Below are positions 1 to 11,969 of a DNA stretch of 64,000 nt, one piece after another. Location: positions 54,829 to 118,828 of the forward strand of contig CAWAOQ010000004.1 in assembly GCA_963783785.1 (NCBI GenBank). The letters are read 5' to 3'. The number at the start of each line of letters is the position of its first letter. The stretch's first letter is position 1. Made by a program: the position numbers and the translations under genes. The DNA is from CADEEN01 sp963783785. Lineage in GTDB: Bacteria; Pseudomonadota; Gammaproteobacteria; Burkholderiales; Burkholderiaceae_C. Under the pieces are notes generated by a model. That model saw nothing but the letters and a program-made list of their open reading frames with translations, was not told the origin of the DNA and ran no database searches.

Positions 1-65
1 TCGCGCCCGGCAGCGGCAGTGCGCACCAGCGACGCAGCCTGGACGCCTTGGCGTTGTGGTCATGA
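1..65 (+). CDS. C-terminal tail of an upstream gene, probably a DUF58 protein (partial)
   Basis: A reading frame open from the left edge ends at a TGA at 63-65, with a tail ending LDALALWS. Its stop overlaps the ATG of the next gene as ATGA at 62-65, the usual sign of translational coupling. In many proteobacteria a DUF58 gene, itself behind a MoxR-type ATPase gene, directly precedes the transglutaminase gene, so DUF58 is the likely identity. Only about 20 residues are visible and the identity rests on position alone. Confidence 0.4.
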   Translation, partial: APGSGSAHQRRSLDALALWS

Positions 66-2207
66 GCAGCCCTCACCCCACCCCTCACCCGCCGGCGGGC
101 GAGGGAGCGCGCGCCGCTCCGTCGCCCCTGTACGCGGGAGCGAGGGTCGGCGTGAGGGGCATTGCACCCTGGCTGCCAAGGTGGCCAGGCTGGGCGCACC
201 TGCCACGCGACGCGCGCGATGTGCTGTTCCTGCTGGCGGTGATCGTCTGGACGCTGGCACCGCATTTCGCGCACCTTCCGGCCTGGGTGCCCGGGCTGAC
301 TGCGGCGGTTGTCCTCTGGCGCGCCTGGCTCGCGGTGGCCAACGCCGCATTGCCGGGGCGCTGGCCGTTGATCGTGGTGCTGCTGCTCGCCATGGCCCTG
401 ACCTTCTGGAGCCACCGCACGCTGCTCGGCAAGGACGCCGGCGTCACGCTGCTGGTGGTGCTGATGGTGCTGAAGACGCTCGAGCTGCGGGCGCGGCGTG
501 ATGCGCTGGTGGTGTTCTTCCTCGGCTTCTTCATCGTCCTGACCAATTTCCTCTATTCGCAGACCCTGGCGGTGGCGGCGGCCATGCTGGTGTCGGTCTG
601 GGGCCTGCTCGCGGCGCTGGTGCTGGCGCACATGCCGGTCGGGCGGCCTTCGCTGGCGCGCGCCGGCGCAGTGGCCGCCAAGGCTGCGCTTCTCGGCGCG
701 CCGATCATGGTCGTGCTGTTCATGCTCTTTCCGCGCCTGGCGCCGCTGTGGGCCGTGCCGCAGGACACGCTGGCCAAGACCGGCCTGTCGGGCAGTCTGC
801 GCATGGGCGGCATTGCCGAGTTGGCAATCGACGAGAGCGTCGCGTTTCGCGTGCGCTTCCTCGGCGGTACACGGCCGACGCCGGATGCGCTGTACTGGCG
901 CGGCCCGGTGCTGTCGCGCTTCGACGGCGTCGAGTGGAATCGGATCGAGTCCCCGTTTGCGGGCGGTTCCGGCCGTGGCGCGCAATTGCGCGTGCAGGGT
1001 CGCCGCAGTGGCCTACGAAATGACGCTCGAACCGAGCCGGCTGCCGCTGCTGCCGCTGCTCGAAGCCACCCCGGCCAGCGATGGCGACGCGCCGCGCATC
1101 GACGGCCTGCGCGCCTTCCTGCGCAGCGACCTGCAATGGGCGACCGAACGCGCGGTCACCGACCGCGTGCGGCTGACGGCCCGCGCCTACCTCGATCACC
1201 GCCACGGACCGCGCGACGAGACGCTGTCGTTGCGGGACCATGTCGAACTGCCGGCCGGCTTCAACCCGCGCACGCTGGCCTGGGCCCAGGCACTGCGCAG
1301 CGACCCGCGTTACGCCAGCGCCACACCTGAACAACTCGTGCAGGCCGTGATGTCGGTCATCCGCAGCGGCTTCACCTACACGCTGACACCCGGCAGCTAC
1401 GGCGACGACGACGGTCGCCACGCCATCGACGAGTTCTGGCTCGACCGCAAGCAGGGGTTCTGCGAGCACTTCTCGACCGCCTTCGTGGTCGTGATGCGGG
1501 CACTCGACATTCCGGCGCGCATCGTCACCGGCTACCAGGGCGCCGATCCCGAACTGCAGGACGGCTACCACGTCGTGCGCAACAGCCATGCCCACGCCTG
1601 GGCCGAGGTCTGGCTGGCCGGCCGCGGCTGGGTACGCGTCGACCCGACCGCCGCCGTGGCGCCCGAGCGCGTGGTGGCCAGCCGTTCGCTGCGGCCGCAG
1701 CCCGGCGTCGTCGCCGGCGCGATCGCCGCTGTCAATCCGGTGCTGATGGCACAGCTGCGCTCGGCGTGGGAGCAGGTCAACAACCGCTGGAATCAGTGGG
1801 TCCTCAACTACTCGCGCTCGCAGCAGTTCGACCTGCTGGAGAAGTTGGGCGTGCGTTCGCCGAGCTGGGAAGACCTGGCCTACCTGCTGATCGCCCTGCT
1901 CAGCGGCGGCAGCCTGGCCGGCGCAGCCTGGGCCTGGTGGGATCGTCACCGCCGCGACCCCTGGCAGCGTCTGCGCACGCGCCTGCAACGCCAGCTGGCC
2001 ACGCTCGGCATCGATGCTGCATCGCACGAGCCGCCGCGCGCGCTGGCCACTCGTGTGCGCCAGCATCTGGGCGCGCGCGGCGAGCCGGTGGCGGCGCAGC
2101 TCGAGTCGCTCGACCGCTTGCGTTATGGCCGCCGCGCCGCGGCGAGGCCCGATCCGGCATGGTGGCGCCAGTTCAGCAACGCCGTCGCGGCGACACGGCC
2201 GCGATAA
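62..2207 (+). CDS. tgpA: TgpA-type DUF3488 / transglutaminase-like membrane protein (frameshifted as sequenced)
   Basis: Inner-membrane protein with a periplasmic transglutaminase-like domain; the Pseudomonas relative TgpA is important for viability but its substrate is not settled. A block of hydrophobic helices fills roughly residues 45-215. The papain-like triad is visible: Cys in GFCEH (about 466), His in SHAHAWAEV (about 508) and Asp in RVDPT (about 525), followed by one more membrane helix near 603-625 and a soluble tail. The frame breaks near 998: removing one G from the GGG at 997-999 joins the two halves as VQVAAVAYEM, giving about 714 residues. The ATG at 62 overlaps the upstream stop, but the next 30 codons are made by a structured repeat, so the GTG at 152, just before the first helix, is a possible alternative start. 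Confidence 0.85.
70..158. repeat. Structured inverted repeat element inside the 5' end of tgpA
   Basis: Three nested inverted repeats sit within 90 bases. Outer arms CCCTCAC (70-76) and GTGAGGG (152-158) pair; a near-perfect 12-base hairpin lies at 82-93 / 94-105 with one A-C mismatch; and GCTCC (116-120) pairs with GGAGC (137-141). The whole can fold as a small cloverleaf. G+C-rich elements beginning CCCTCACCCC are common between genes in many beta- and gammaproteobacteria. Here the element falls after the overlapping ATG at 62, so it would be translated as a Pro/Gly/Ala-rich leader unless translation starts at the GTG at 152. Confidence 0.6.
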
Positions 2208-2214
2208 TTCAGCC

Positions 2215-3339
2215 ATGCGTCCTCGTCCTCGCCGCGGGCCCGCCGGTGCTGCGGCCGCAATGGCCACGGCGCTCGTCGTCTCGCTCGCCGCCACCGGCTC
2301 AGCCGGCACAGGAACCGCCGCGCCAGCGGCATCGCTTCAGGCGTCGCCAACAAGCCGACGGCGCGCCGCTGCGGTGCCGTACGGTGAACGCGAGGACGTG
2401 ATGCGCTTCGCCGACGAACTGGCCGAGCGCCACCCCGGCCTCGACGCCGATTGGCTGCGCGCACAACTGACGCAGGCGCGGTTCGAGCCCGCGCGTCGCG
2501 CGCCTGATCATGCCGCCGCCGGCCGGCACGGCGAAGAACTGGGCCGCCTATCGCGCCCGCTTCGTCGAGCGCGAGCGCATCGCTGCCGGTGTGGCTTTCT
2601 GGCACGCCAACCAAGCCTGGCTCACGCTGGCCGAAGACCGCTGGGGCGTGCCCCCGAATTGATCGTCGGCATCGTCGGCGTCGAGACCTTCTACGGCCGC
2701 ATCATGGGCGGCTACCGCACTCTCGATGCGCTGGCCACGCTGGCCTTTGATTTTCCGACGGGCCGTCGCGACCGCGCGCCGTTCTTCCGCGAACAACTCG
2801 AGGAGTTGCTGCTGTGGTGCCACCGCGAGGGCCGCGATCCACAGGGCGTGGTCGGCTCGTTCGCCGGCGCTGTCGGGTTGCCGCAGTTCATGCCGGGCAG
2901 CATCGCCCGCTACGGCGTCGACTTCGACGAAGACGGCCGTATCGACCTGATGGACAGCGCCAACGCCGCCGACGTGATCGGCAGTGTGGCTCACTACCTG
3001 GCCGCGTTCGGCTGGCAGCGTGGCATGCCCACCCACTACCGGGTCGCCGTCCCGGTCGACGTGGTCGACCGCGCCATGCTGCTGGCACCCGACATCGTGC
3101 CGAGCTTCACCGCAGCGCAGTTCGCAGAGCGCGGCGCCGAATTGCCACTGCAGGCTCGCGATCACGAAGGCCTGCTGGCGCTGGTCGAACTGCAGAACGG
3201 CAGCGCCGCGCCGACCTATCTGGCCGGCACCAGCAACTTCTACGCCGTCACCCGCTACAACTGGTCGAGCTACTACGCGATGGCAGTGATCGAACTCGGA
3301 TCGGCGGTCGGCCGGCTTGCCAACCGCGCGACACCCTGA
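2215..3339 (+). CDS. mltB: Membrane-bound lytic murein transglycosylase B (two compensating indels)
   Basis: Cleaves the MurNAc-GlcNAc bond of peptidoglycan with formation of 1,6-anhydro-muramic ends. The N-terminus is a basic, Ala-rich signal sequence without a clear lipobox. The catalytic glutamate is in VGVETFYGR (about residue 157), followed by the family motifs GLPQFMPGS and a typical C-terminal YNWSSYYA block. About 374 residues, close to E. coli MltB (361). Codons between about 2487 and 2655 are readable only one frame over: an extra C in CCC near 2485 and a missing G after CCCCC near 2656 restore FEPRVARLIM and VPPELIVG. It starts 7 bases after tgpA, so the two wall-related genes are probably one transcript. 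Confidence 0.88.
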   Translation: MRPRPRRGPAGAAAAMATALVVSLAATGSAGTGTAAPAASLQASPTSRRRAAAVPYGEREDVMRFADELAERHPGLDADWLRAQLTQARFEPARRAPDHAAAGRHGEELGRLSRPLRRARAHRCRCGFLARQPSLAHAGRRPLGRAPELIVGIVGVETFYGRIMGGYRTLDALATLAFDFPTGRRDRAPFFREQLEELLLWCHREGRDPQGVVGSFAGAVGLPQFMPGSIARYGVDFDEDGRIDLMDSANAADVIGSVAHYLAAFGWQRGMPTHYRVAVPVDVVDRAMLLAPDIVPSFTAAQFAERGAELPLQARDHEGLLALVELQNGSAAPTYLAGTSNFYAVTRYNWSSYYAMAVIELGSAVGRLANRATP

Positions 3340-3410
3340 ACCGAGCGGGGCCTGCGCCAGCACGCTCAGCCACTGACCGCGCGCGAATCCCGCTCCGGTG
3401 CTGTGCGGTC

Positions 3411-3830
3411 TCAGCCGACCAACGCACGCAGCCAGTCGGGCAGCGGCACCGACTTCTGCGCCCGGAAATCGGTCCACACCGTCTTGCTGCCGCCCTCGGC
3501 ATAGATCACACCCGGATGGTCGGTGCGCTCGAGCGTGACGTAGGTGTCGAAGCTCGAGCGGCCGGGGTTGGTGACGTAGTGCCTGGCCAGCACGTCGCCC
3601 GGGAACTCGAGCTGGCGGATGAAGTTGCAGAACGCATTCACGATCACGCAGCCCTGCCCGTCCGGGTTGGGCGGCGCGCCGATCCTGAACAGCCACTCCA
3701 GGCGCGTGATCTCGATGTAGCGGAAATAGATGGTGTTGTTGACGTGGCCCATCGCGTCCATGTCGCCCCAGCGTATCGGGATGACCATCTCGTGGGTCAG
3801 CTTCTTGTCGGCGGGAACGTGAAATCGCAT
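3411..3830 (-). CDS. Acyl-CoA thioesterase of the 4-hydroxybenzoyl-CoA / YbgC-FadM hot-dog family
   Basis: A 139-residue single hot-dog domain. The signature near residue 20, IRWGDMDAMGHVNNT, holds the catalytic Asp and the usual His-Val-Asn of the 4HBT family, and the central FxxxIxRLEW helix follows. Such proteins hydrolyse acyl-CoA thioesters in the cytoplasm; the chain specificity cannot be read here. It is the last gene of a leftward run SDR - yceH - thioesterase, with 7 bases between it and yceH. The start at 3830 gives MRFHVPADKKL directly before the domain; an upstream extension of the open frame overlaps yceH and has no domain support. Confidence 0.85.
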   Translation of the reverse strand: MRFHVPADKKLTHEMVIPIRWGDMDAMGHVNNTIYFRYIEITRLEWLFRIGAPPNPDGQGCVIVNAFCNFIRQLEFPGDVLARHYVTNPGRSSFDTYVTLERTDHPGVIYAEGGSKTVWTDFRAQKSVPLPDWLRALVG

Positions 3831-3837
3831 GCCGTGC

Positions 3838-4497
3838 TCACTCGTGATCCAGGCCCAACTCGTGGCTGAGGCGCTGCACCTGGGCCCGCAATGCCTCCAC
3901 CTGCGCCGCCAGGCGCGTTTGCTCGGCCTTGATGGCCGCCAGTTCGCCGGCCGAAACGGCGCCCCCTTCGGCGTCGTGGGCCGCGCCGGCACGCGGCTGC
4001 TCGGCGGCAGGCTCGCCGCACAACAGGTGGGCCCAGCGCGCTTCGCGCTCGCCGGGTGCACGCGGCAGCTTGACGACCCGCGCCGGCGCCTTGGCGGCCA
4101 GTTCATCGAGAAAGCCCTCGACCGACGAGATATCGGCGAATCGGTGCAAGCGCTCGCAATTCAGCCGCAACTCGGCCGCCGTCTGCGGCCCGCGCAGCAT
4201 CAGCACCGCCAGCAGCGCCACCGACTGCGATGGCACGCCGAGCACACGCCCCATGTTGTGCTCGAACTTGACGACGCGGCTGCCGCCACCCTCGAACACC
4301 AGGCTCAGCGACTTGAGGCCATCGGCGGCGGTCAGCACCTCGGCATCGGTGGCCTCGATCACTGGCGCGCGTGCAGTCTTCTGGTTGCAGCCGGCCACCA
4401 ACGCATTGAGCGAGAGTGGATAGGTATCGGGAACGGTGTGCTGCTTCTCGACCAACACGCCGAGCACGCGGGCCTCGAGGGGGGTCAGCGAGCGCAA
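3838..4497 (-). CDS. yceH: YceH family protein (DUF480)
   Basis: A 219-residue protein that matches YceH over its whole length: start MRSLTPLEARVLG, the VEKQHTVPDTYPLSLNALV block, NQKT, and the second winged-helix-like repeat with LMLRGPQTAAELR. The family is built of two winged-helix-like domains; in enterobacteria yceH sits near the mviM/murJ region, but a function is not established. The C-terminal 40 residues (ELAAIKAEQTRLAAQVEALRAQ onward in part) have heptad character and probably form a short coiled coil. The stop of the SDR gene lies 4 bases from its start side, so the genes are co-transcribed. Confidence 0.85.
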   Translation of the reverse strand: MRSLTPLEARVLGVLVEKQHTVPDTYPLSLNALVAGCNQKTARAPVIEATDAEVLTAADGLKSLSLVFEGGGSRVVKFEHNMGRVLGVPSQSVALLAVLMLRGPQTAAELRLNCERLHRFADISSVEGFLDELAAKAPARVVKLPRAPGEREARWAHLLCGEPAAEQPRAGAAHDAEGGAVSAGELAAIKAEQTRLAAQVEALRAQVQRLSHELGLDHE

Positions 4498-4501
4498 CGG
4501 C

Positions 4502-5284
4502 CTAGACCCCGAAACCGTCGTCGGCCGCGATCACCGCGCCATTGACGAAGTGGCTCTCGTTGGCGCACAGCATCATCAGCACGGCATCCAGATCCTGCGG
4601 CTTGCCAAGGCGCTTTCTCGGCAGCATCTGCACCAGCTTCTGCCCGGCCTCGGTCTGCCAGTGGTGGTGGTTGATCTCGGTGTCGATGTAGCCGGGGCAA
4701 ATCGCGTTGACGTTGATGCCGTAGCGGCCCCATTCGAGCGCCATCGCACGCGTCATGTGCACCACCGCGGCCTTGCTCATCGCGTAGACGCCGATCTGGC
4801 TCAGCACACGCAGGCCGGCCATCGACGCCACGTTGACGATGCGCCCGCCGGTGTAGGTGCCTGGCGCCGCGCCCTTGCTGCGCGCGATCATCCGCTTGGC
4901 CACCTCCTGGGCGACGAAGAATGCACCGCGGGCGTTGGTGTTCATCACGAAGTCGTAGTCGTCGGGCGTCACGTCCGTCAGCCGTTGCGTGGTGCTGACG
5001 CCGGAGTTGTTGACCAGGATGTCGATGGTGCCCATCTCCGTCTCGGCATGGGCGATGGCCGCCCGGATGCTGTCGGGATCGGTGACATCCATGCCGACGA
5101 CATGCGCGTCACCATCGGCGGCCTCGATCTCGGCGCGCAGTGTCTTCAGCCGCTCCATCCGGCGCGCCGCCAGCACCACGCCGGCACCGGCCGCCGCCAA
5201 CGTGCGGGCGAACTGCGCGCCCAGGCCGCTCGAGGCGCCGGTGATCAGGGCCACGCGGCCCGACAAATCGATCTGATAGGCCAT
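4502..5284 (-). CDS. Short-chain dehydrogenase/reductase (SDR), 3-oxoacyl-reductase-like
   Basis: Classical SDR of 260 residues. The cofactor loop is TGASSGLG (about 16-23), NNSG at about 95-98, and the catalytic Ser-Tyr-Lys appear as VASMAG and YAMSKAA. An arginine-pair, ARRMERL, after the second strand suggests NADP(H) preference. It lacks features that would fix the substrate; FabG-like or acetoacetyl-CoA reductase-like roles are both possible. I chose the ATG at 5284 because a GGAG lies 6-9 bases upstream; in-frame ATGs at 5296 and 5302 have no such site. It begins the leftward operon and is divergent from the ETF-QO gene. Confidence 0.85.
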   Translation of the reverse strand: MAYQIDLSGRVALITGASSGLGAQFARTLAAAGAGVVLAARRMERLKTLRAEIEAADGDAHVVGMDVTDPDSIRAAIAHAETEMGTIDILVNNSGVSTTQRLTDVTPDDYDFVMNTNARGAFFVAQEVAKRMIARSKGAAPGTYTGGRIVNVASMAGLRVLSQIGVYAMSKAAVVHMTRAMALEWGRYGINVNAICPGYIDTEINHHHWQTEAGQKLVQMLPRKRLGKPQDLDAVLMMLCANESHFVNGAVIAADDGFGV

Positions 5285-5364
5285 CTTCTGCTCCATACGC
5301 ACCGGGCGCGAAGGGCCGCGGCACCGGCATCACATTGTCACCAGTTCACGATAGCACGCACTCT

Positions 5365-5370
5365 TAGAAT
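5365..5370 (+). promoter_or_regulatory. Possible -10 box for the ETF-QO gene
   Basis: TAGAAT lies 43 bases before the ATG at 5413 in the 128-base divergent region between the SDR and ETF-QO genes. No convincing -35 box is seen at the right distance (CAGTTC is the best at 17 bases), so this is a weak call made from one hexamer. Confidence 0.25.
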
Positions 5371-5412
5371 CGCCGCCAGTTGCTCACAGAGGGCCTGCCC
5401 GAGCCCGACACC

Positions 5413-7101
5413 ATGACCCCTCAGGAATTGCTTGCCCAGTACGGCCCACGCGAAGCGATGGAATACGACGTGGTGATCGTCGGCGGCGGACCGGCCGGCC
5501 TGTCGTGCGCGATCCACCTGAAGCAGCTTGCCGGCTTCGAGGGCAAGGAGATCTCGGTGGTGGTGCTCGAGAAGGGCTCCGAGCCCGGCGCGCACATCAT
5601 TTCGGGCGCGGTGATGGATCCGCGCGCGTTGGCCGAACTGTTCCCCGACTGGCGTGAACGCGGCGCGCCGTTGAACCAGCGCGTCGTCGCCGACGAGGTG
5701 CTGTGGCTCACCGAACGCGGCGCGCATCGGACACCGGAGTGGCTGATCCCCGACTGCCTGCACAACGGCGGCAACTACATCATCAGCCTCGGCGCGGTCA
5801 CGAAATGGCTCGCCGCACAGGCCGAAGAGCTGGGCGTCGAGATCTTCCCGGGCTTCGCCGCCGCCGAAGTGCTGTTCGGCGACGACGGCGCGGTCAAGGG
5901 CGTGGCCACCGGCAATCTCGGCATCGGCAAGGACGGCCAGCCGCACGACGGCTTCCAGCTCGGCATGGAACTGCACGCGCGCTACACCGTGTTCGCCGAA
6001 GGGGCACGCGGCCACCTCGGCAAGCAGGTGATCGCGCGCTACCGCCTCGACGCCGGCCGCGACGTCCAGGGCTATGCCCTCGGCGTCAAGGAACTGTGGG
6101 AGCTCGACCCGGCCAAGGCCCAGCCCGGCCTGGTGGTGCACACCGCCGGCTGGCCGATGGACAGCCGCAGCTACGGCGGCGGCTTCCTCTACCACCTCGA
6201 AGGCAACCATGCCACCGTGGGCTACGTCACCGGCCTCGACTACCAGAACCCGTGGCTGAGCCCGTTCGAGGAGATGCAGCGCTGGAAGACCCATCCCGCG
6301 ATCCGCAAGCATCTGGAGGGCGGCAAGCGCATCGGCTACGGCGCGCGGGCGATCTGCGCCGGCGGGCTGCTCGCGCTGCCCAAGCTGGTGTTTCCCGGTG
6401 GTGCACTGGTGGGCTGCGACGCCGGGACGCTGAACGCTGCGCGCATCAAGGGCAGCCATGCGGCGATCAAGTCCGGACTGCTGTGCGCCGAGGCGCTGTA
6501 CGAGGCGGTCGTCAAGGACGACCGTCGCCACGACGAACTGGCGGCCTATCCGGAGGCCTTCCGCGCCAGCTGGCTGTGGGACGAACTCAACGGTGCACGC
6601 AACTTCAAGCCATGGTTCAAGAAGGGCAGCTGGATCGGTGCGCTGATGACCGGCATCGAACACTGGTTGCTGCCCAAGCTGGGCATCAAGAGCCCGCCGT
6701 GGACGATCCACAACACCGAGCCCGACCATGCGCGGCTGAAGCCTGCGGCCGAGTGCGCGCCGATCGCCTACCCCAAGCCCGACGGCGTGCTGACGTTCGA
6801 CCGCCTGTCGTCGGTGTTCGTCAGCAACACCAATCACGAAGAGAACCAGCCGGCCCACCTGACGCTGGTCGACGCCAAGGTGCCGGTGGCGGTCAACCTG
6901 GCCCGCTACGCCGGCCCCGAGAGCCGCTACTGCCCGGCCGGCGTGTACGAGTTCGTCAAGAACGACGATGGCAGTGACCGCCTGCAGATCAATGCGCAGA
7001 ACTGCGTGCACTGCAAGACCTGCGACATCAAGGATCCGACGCAGAACATCGTCTGGGTCACCCCGGAGGGCGGTGGCGGGCCCAACTACGCGGGGATGTG
7101 A
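5413..7101 (+). CDS. Electron transfer flavoprotein-ubiquinone oxidoreductase
   Basis: Carries electrons from reduced ETF, which collects them from acyl-CoA and amino-acid dehydrogenases, to ubiquinone at the inner membrane. The 562-residue protein opens with an FAD-binding motif, VVIVGGGPAGLSCA (about 20-33), has the family's long ubiquinone-binding middle part, and ends with a 4Fe-4S domain in which the cysteines of YCPAGVYEF and of NCVHCKTCDIKDP are all present. The length equals the usual size of the family. The ATG at 5413 is preferred over a TTG at 5380. The gene is single, upstream of the glycine riboswitch, and reads through no visible terminator. Confidence 0.95.
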   Translation: MTPQELLAQYGPREAMEYDVVIVGGGPAGLSCAIHLKQLAGFEGKEISVVVLEKGSEPGAHIISGAVMDPRALAELFPDWRERGAPLNQRVVADEVLWLTERGAHRTPEWLIPDCLHNGGNYIISLGAVTKWLAAQAEELGVEIFPGFAAAEVLFGDDGAVKGVATGNLGIGKDGQPHDGFQLGMELHARYTVFAEGARGHLGKQVIARYRLDAGRDVQGYALGVKELWELDPAKAQPGLVVHTAGWPMDSRSYGGGFLYHLEGNHATVGYVTGLDYQNPWLSPFEEMQRWKTHPAIRKHLEGGKRIGYGARAICAGGLLALPKLVFPGGALVGCDAGTLNAARIKGSHAAIKSGLLCAEALYEAVVKDDRRHDELAAYPEAFRASWLWDELNGARNFKPWFKKGSWIGALMTGIEHWLLPKLGIKSPPWTIHNTEPDHARLKPAAECAPIAYPKPDGVLTFDRLSSVFVSNTNHEENQPAHLTLVDAKVPVAVNLARYAGPESRYCPAGVYEFVKNDDGSDRLQINAQNCVHCKTCDIKDPTQNIVWVTPEGGGGPNYAGM

Positions 7102-7176
7102 GCGCCGCGAACAGGCCCCGCGCCGCCTGAGTCGCGCGGGGATGTGACCGCGAAGCCTCGGCTACACTCGACTTCG

Positions 7177-7409
7177 CCAGGAGAGAGCCCGCCGATGTTT
7201 GAAAGAACGCGGCGGGCCGCCGAAGGCGAAGCCGCAGTGAAAGTTGCGGTGTAACGCTCAGGCAAAAGGACTGGCAAACGCCTCCGCAAGCGGGGGCGTG
7301 ACCTCACTGGAGAGAGGCTGCGCCCGACGCAGCCCACCGAAGGGGCAAGCGGCCGATCGCTCGAAGGGCGACACCGCCAATCTCTCAGGTAGAGCGGACA
7401 GCGAGGGCA
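7177..7409 (+). promoter_or_regulatory. Tandem glycine riboswitch upstream of the gcv operon
   Basis: Two glycine aptamers in series fill the 368-base gap between the ETF-QO gene and gcvT. The first (about 7177-7281) shows GGAGAGAGCC, CCGAAGGCGAAG and CGCTCAGGCAAAAGGAC; the second (about 7305-7409) shows GGAGAGAGGC, ACCGAAGGGGCAAG and TCTCAGGTAGAGCGGAC. Both copies keep the conserved core that binds glycine. A short linker of about 20 bases separates them, as in other tandem versions. In this family glycine binding usually switches the gcv genes on. Confidence 0.95.
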
Positions 7410-7422
7410 AGATCGAGCACCC

Positions 7423-7439
7423 CATCGGCATCGCCGATG
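7423..7439 (+). promoter_or_regulatory. Hairpin between the riboswitch and the gcvT ribosome binding site
   Basis: CATCGGC and GCCGATG form a perfect 7-bp stem with a 3-base loop, 14 bases after the second aptamer. The ribosome binding site of gcvT (GGGAG at 7456-7460) follows 17 bases later. There is no run of T after the stem, so it is not an ordinary terminator. It could be part of the switch's expression platform acting on translation; that role is inferred. Confidence 0.45.
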
Positions 7440-7469
7440 CTTCGAAACAGCCCTCGGGAGATCACTGCC

Positions 7470-8585
7470 ATGTCCGCCGACCTGCTCCGCACGCCGCTGT
7501 ACGACCTGCACGTCGAACTGGGTGCCAAGATGGTGCCGTTCGCCGGCTACGAGATGCCGGTCAACTACCCCGGCGGCATCATTGCCGAGCACCGCCAGTG
7601 CCGCGAGTCGGCGGCGCTGTTCGACGTCTCGCACATGGGCCAGTTGCGCCTGATCGGCGCCGATGCCGCGGCGGCGCTGGAAACGCTGGTGCCGGTCGAC
7701 GTGGTCGACCTGGCGGTCGGCAAGCAGCGCTATGCGCTGTTCACCAATTCGGCGGGCGGCATCCTCGACGACCTGATGGTCGCGCGGCGCGCGAACGACC
7801 TGTTCGTCGTCGTCAATGCGGCGCGCAAGGAAGCCGACACGAAGCACCTGATCACCCACATCGGCCACCGCTGCCAGGTGGTGTCGATGCCCGAACGCGC
7901 GCTGCTCGCACTGCAGGGGCAGAAGGCAGTCATGGCGCTGTCGCGACTGGCCGACGGCGTCGCCCGCCTGACTTTCATGACCGGCGACACCTTCACGCTC
8001 GTGGGTGCCGAGTGCTTCGTCACCCGCAGCGGCTACACCGGCGAAGACGGGTTCGAGATCTCGGTGCCGGCCGACGCTGCGTTGGCGCTGGCCAAGGCCC
8101 TGCTGGCCCAGCCCGAAGTCAAGCCCGCCGGGCTCGGTGCGCGCGACACCTTGCGGCTGGAGGCCGGCCTGTGCCTGTACGGGCACGACATCGACGAGCG
8201 CACCACGCCGGTCGAGGCCGGCCTCGCGTGGGCGATCCAGAAGGTGCGCCGGCCGGGGGGCGCGCGTGCCGGACATTACCCGGGCGCCGACACCATCGCC
8301 GCCAAGCTGGCCGGCGGTGTGCAGTTCAAGCGCGTCGGGCTGGTCGGCCTCGAGCGCATTCCGGTGCGCGAGGGTGCGACGCTGATCGATGCCCACGGCC
8401 ACAAGATCGGCCTCGTCACCAGCGGCACGCTGGCGCCGACCGTCAACCGGCCGATCGCGATGGGCTACCTGGGGACCAACCACGCCATCCTCAATCACGA
8501 GGTCTACGCCGAGGTGCGCGGCAAGCGCCAGCCGATGCGCGTGACTGCCCTGCCCTTCGTGCCGCCCGGCTACCACCGCGGCTGA
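7470..8585 (+). CDS. gcvT: Glycine cleavage system T protein (aminomethyltransferase)
   Basis: Transfers the methylene group from the aminomethyl-lipoyl arm of GcvH to tetrahydrofolate, releasing ammonia. The 371-residue protein shows the family start TPLYDLHVELGAKMVPFAGYE in part, the DVSHMGQ block near residue 52, RSGYTGEDGFEI, and the C-terminal RRKP-type folate region ending in a PPGYHRG tail. First gene of gcvT-gcvH-gcvP and the direct target of the tandem glycine riboswitch. The ATG at 7470 follows a GGGAG site; the upstream in-frame ATG at 7437 lies inside the leader hairpin and is rejected. Confidence 0.97.
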   Translation: MSADLLRTPLYDLHVELGAKMVPFAGYEMPVNYPGGIIAEHRQCRESAALFDVSHMGQLRLIGADAAAALETLVPVDVVDLAVGKQRYALFTNSAGGILDDLMVARRANDLFVVVNAARKEADTKHLITHIGHRCQVVSMPERALLALQGQKAVMALSRLADGVARLTFMTGDTFTLVGAECFVTRSGYTGEDGFEISVPADAALALAKALLAQPEVKPAGLGARDTLRLEAGLCLYGHDIDERTTPVEAGLAWAIQKVRRPGGARAGHYPGADTIAAKLAGGVQFKRVGLVGLERIPVREGATLIDAHGHKIGLVTSGTLAPTVNRPIAMGYLGTNHAILNHEVYAEVRGKRQPMRVTALPFVPPGYHRG

Positions 8586-8644
8586 TCCGAGTTTCCTGCC
8601 CGCCCACCTACCTGCCCCCAACCCAACGACCCGAGGAGCTGCCG

Positions 8645-9019
8645 ATGACGACCATGTTCACCCCCGACCACGAGTGGATCAACATCGAGGACCATGAGGC
8701 CGCAGTGGTCGGCATCACGCTGCATGCGCAGGAGGCGCTCGGCGACGTGGTGTTCGTCGAACTGCCCACGGTCGGCAAGACCTACAAGAAGGGCGAGGTG
8801 GTCGGTGTCGTCGAATCGGTCAAGGCCGCGGCCGACATCTACATGCCGGTCGAGGGCGAAGTGGTCGAGGTCAACGAAGCTCTGCGCGCCGATCCTTCGC
8901 TGGCCAACAGCGACCCGATGGGCAACGGCTGGTTCTACAAGGTCCATGTCACGCACATGGAGCAGTTCGACCAGTTGCTCGATCCGCCGGGTTATGACGC
9001 TCTGCTGAAGACCCTTTGA
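8645..9019 (+). CDS. gcvH: Glycine cleavage system H protein
   Basis: Small lipoyl carrier that shuttles the aminomethyl group between GcvP, GcvT and the L protein. 124 residues, near the usual 125-130. The lipoylated lysine is in the ESVKAAADIY motif (about residue 60), and the N-terminal TPDHEWINIE and C-terminal DPMGNGWFYKV blocks are typical. An RBS GAGGAG precedes the ATG by about 9 bases. Part of the riboswitch-controlled operon, 59 bases after gcvT. Confidence 0.97.
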   Translation: MTTMFTPDHEWINIEDHEAAVVGITLHAQEALGDVVFVELPTVGKTYKKGEVVGVVESVKAAADIYMPVEGEVVEVNEALRADPSLANSDPMGNGWFYKVHVTHMEQFDQLLDPPGYDALLKTL

Positions 9020-9060
9020 AGACCCGCTGATCCCTGCCCGTTCGCCCAGGATTCGTTGCC

Positions 9061-11958
<2,898 letters not shown>

Positions 11959-11969
11959 GCCGGCTCACG

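Noticed and set aside
7244..8644. An open frame running from the riboswitch through gcvT into gcvH
   Set aside because: It is out of frame with gcvT and only becomes real at the gcvH ATG at 8645.
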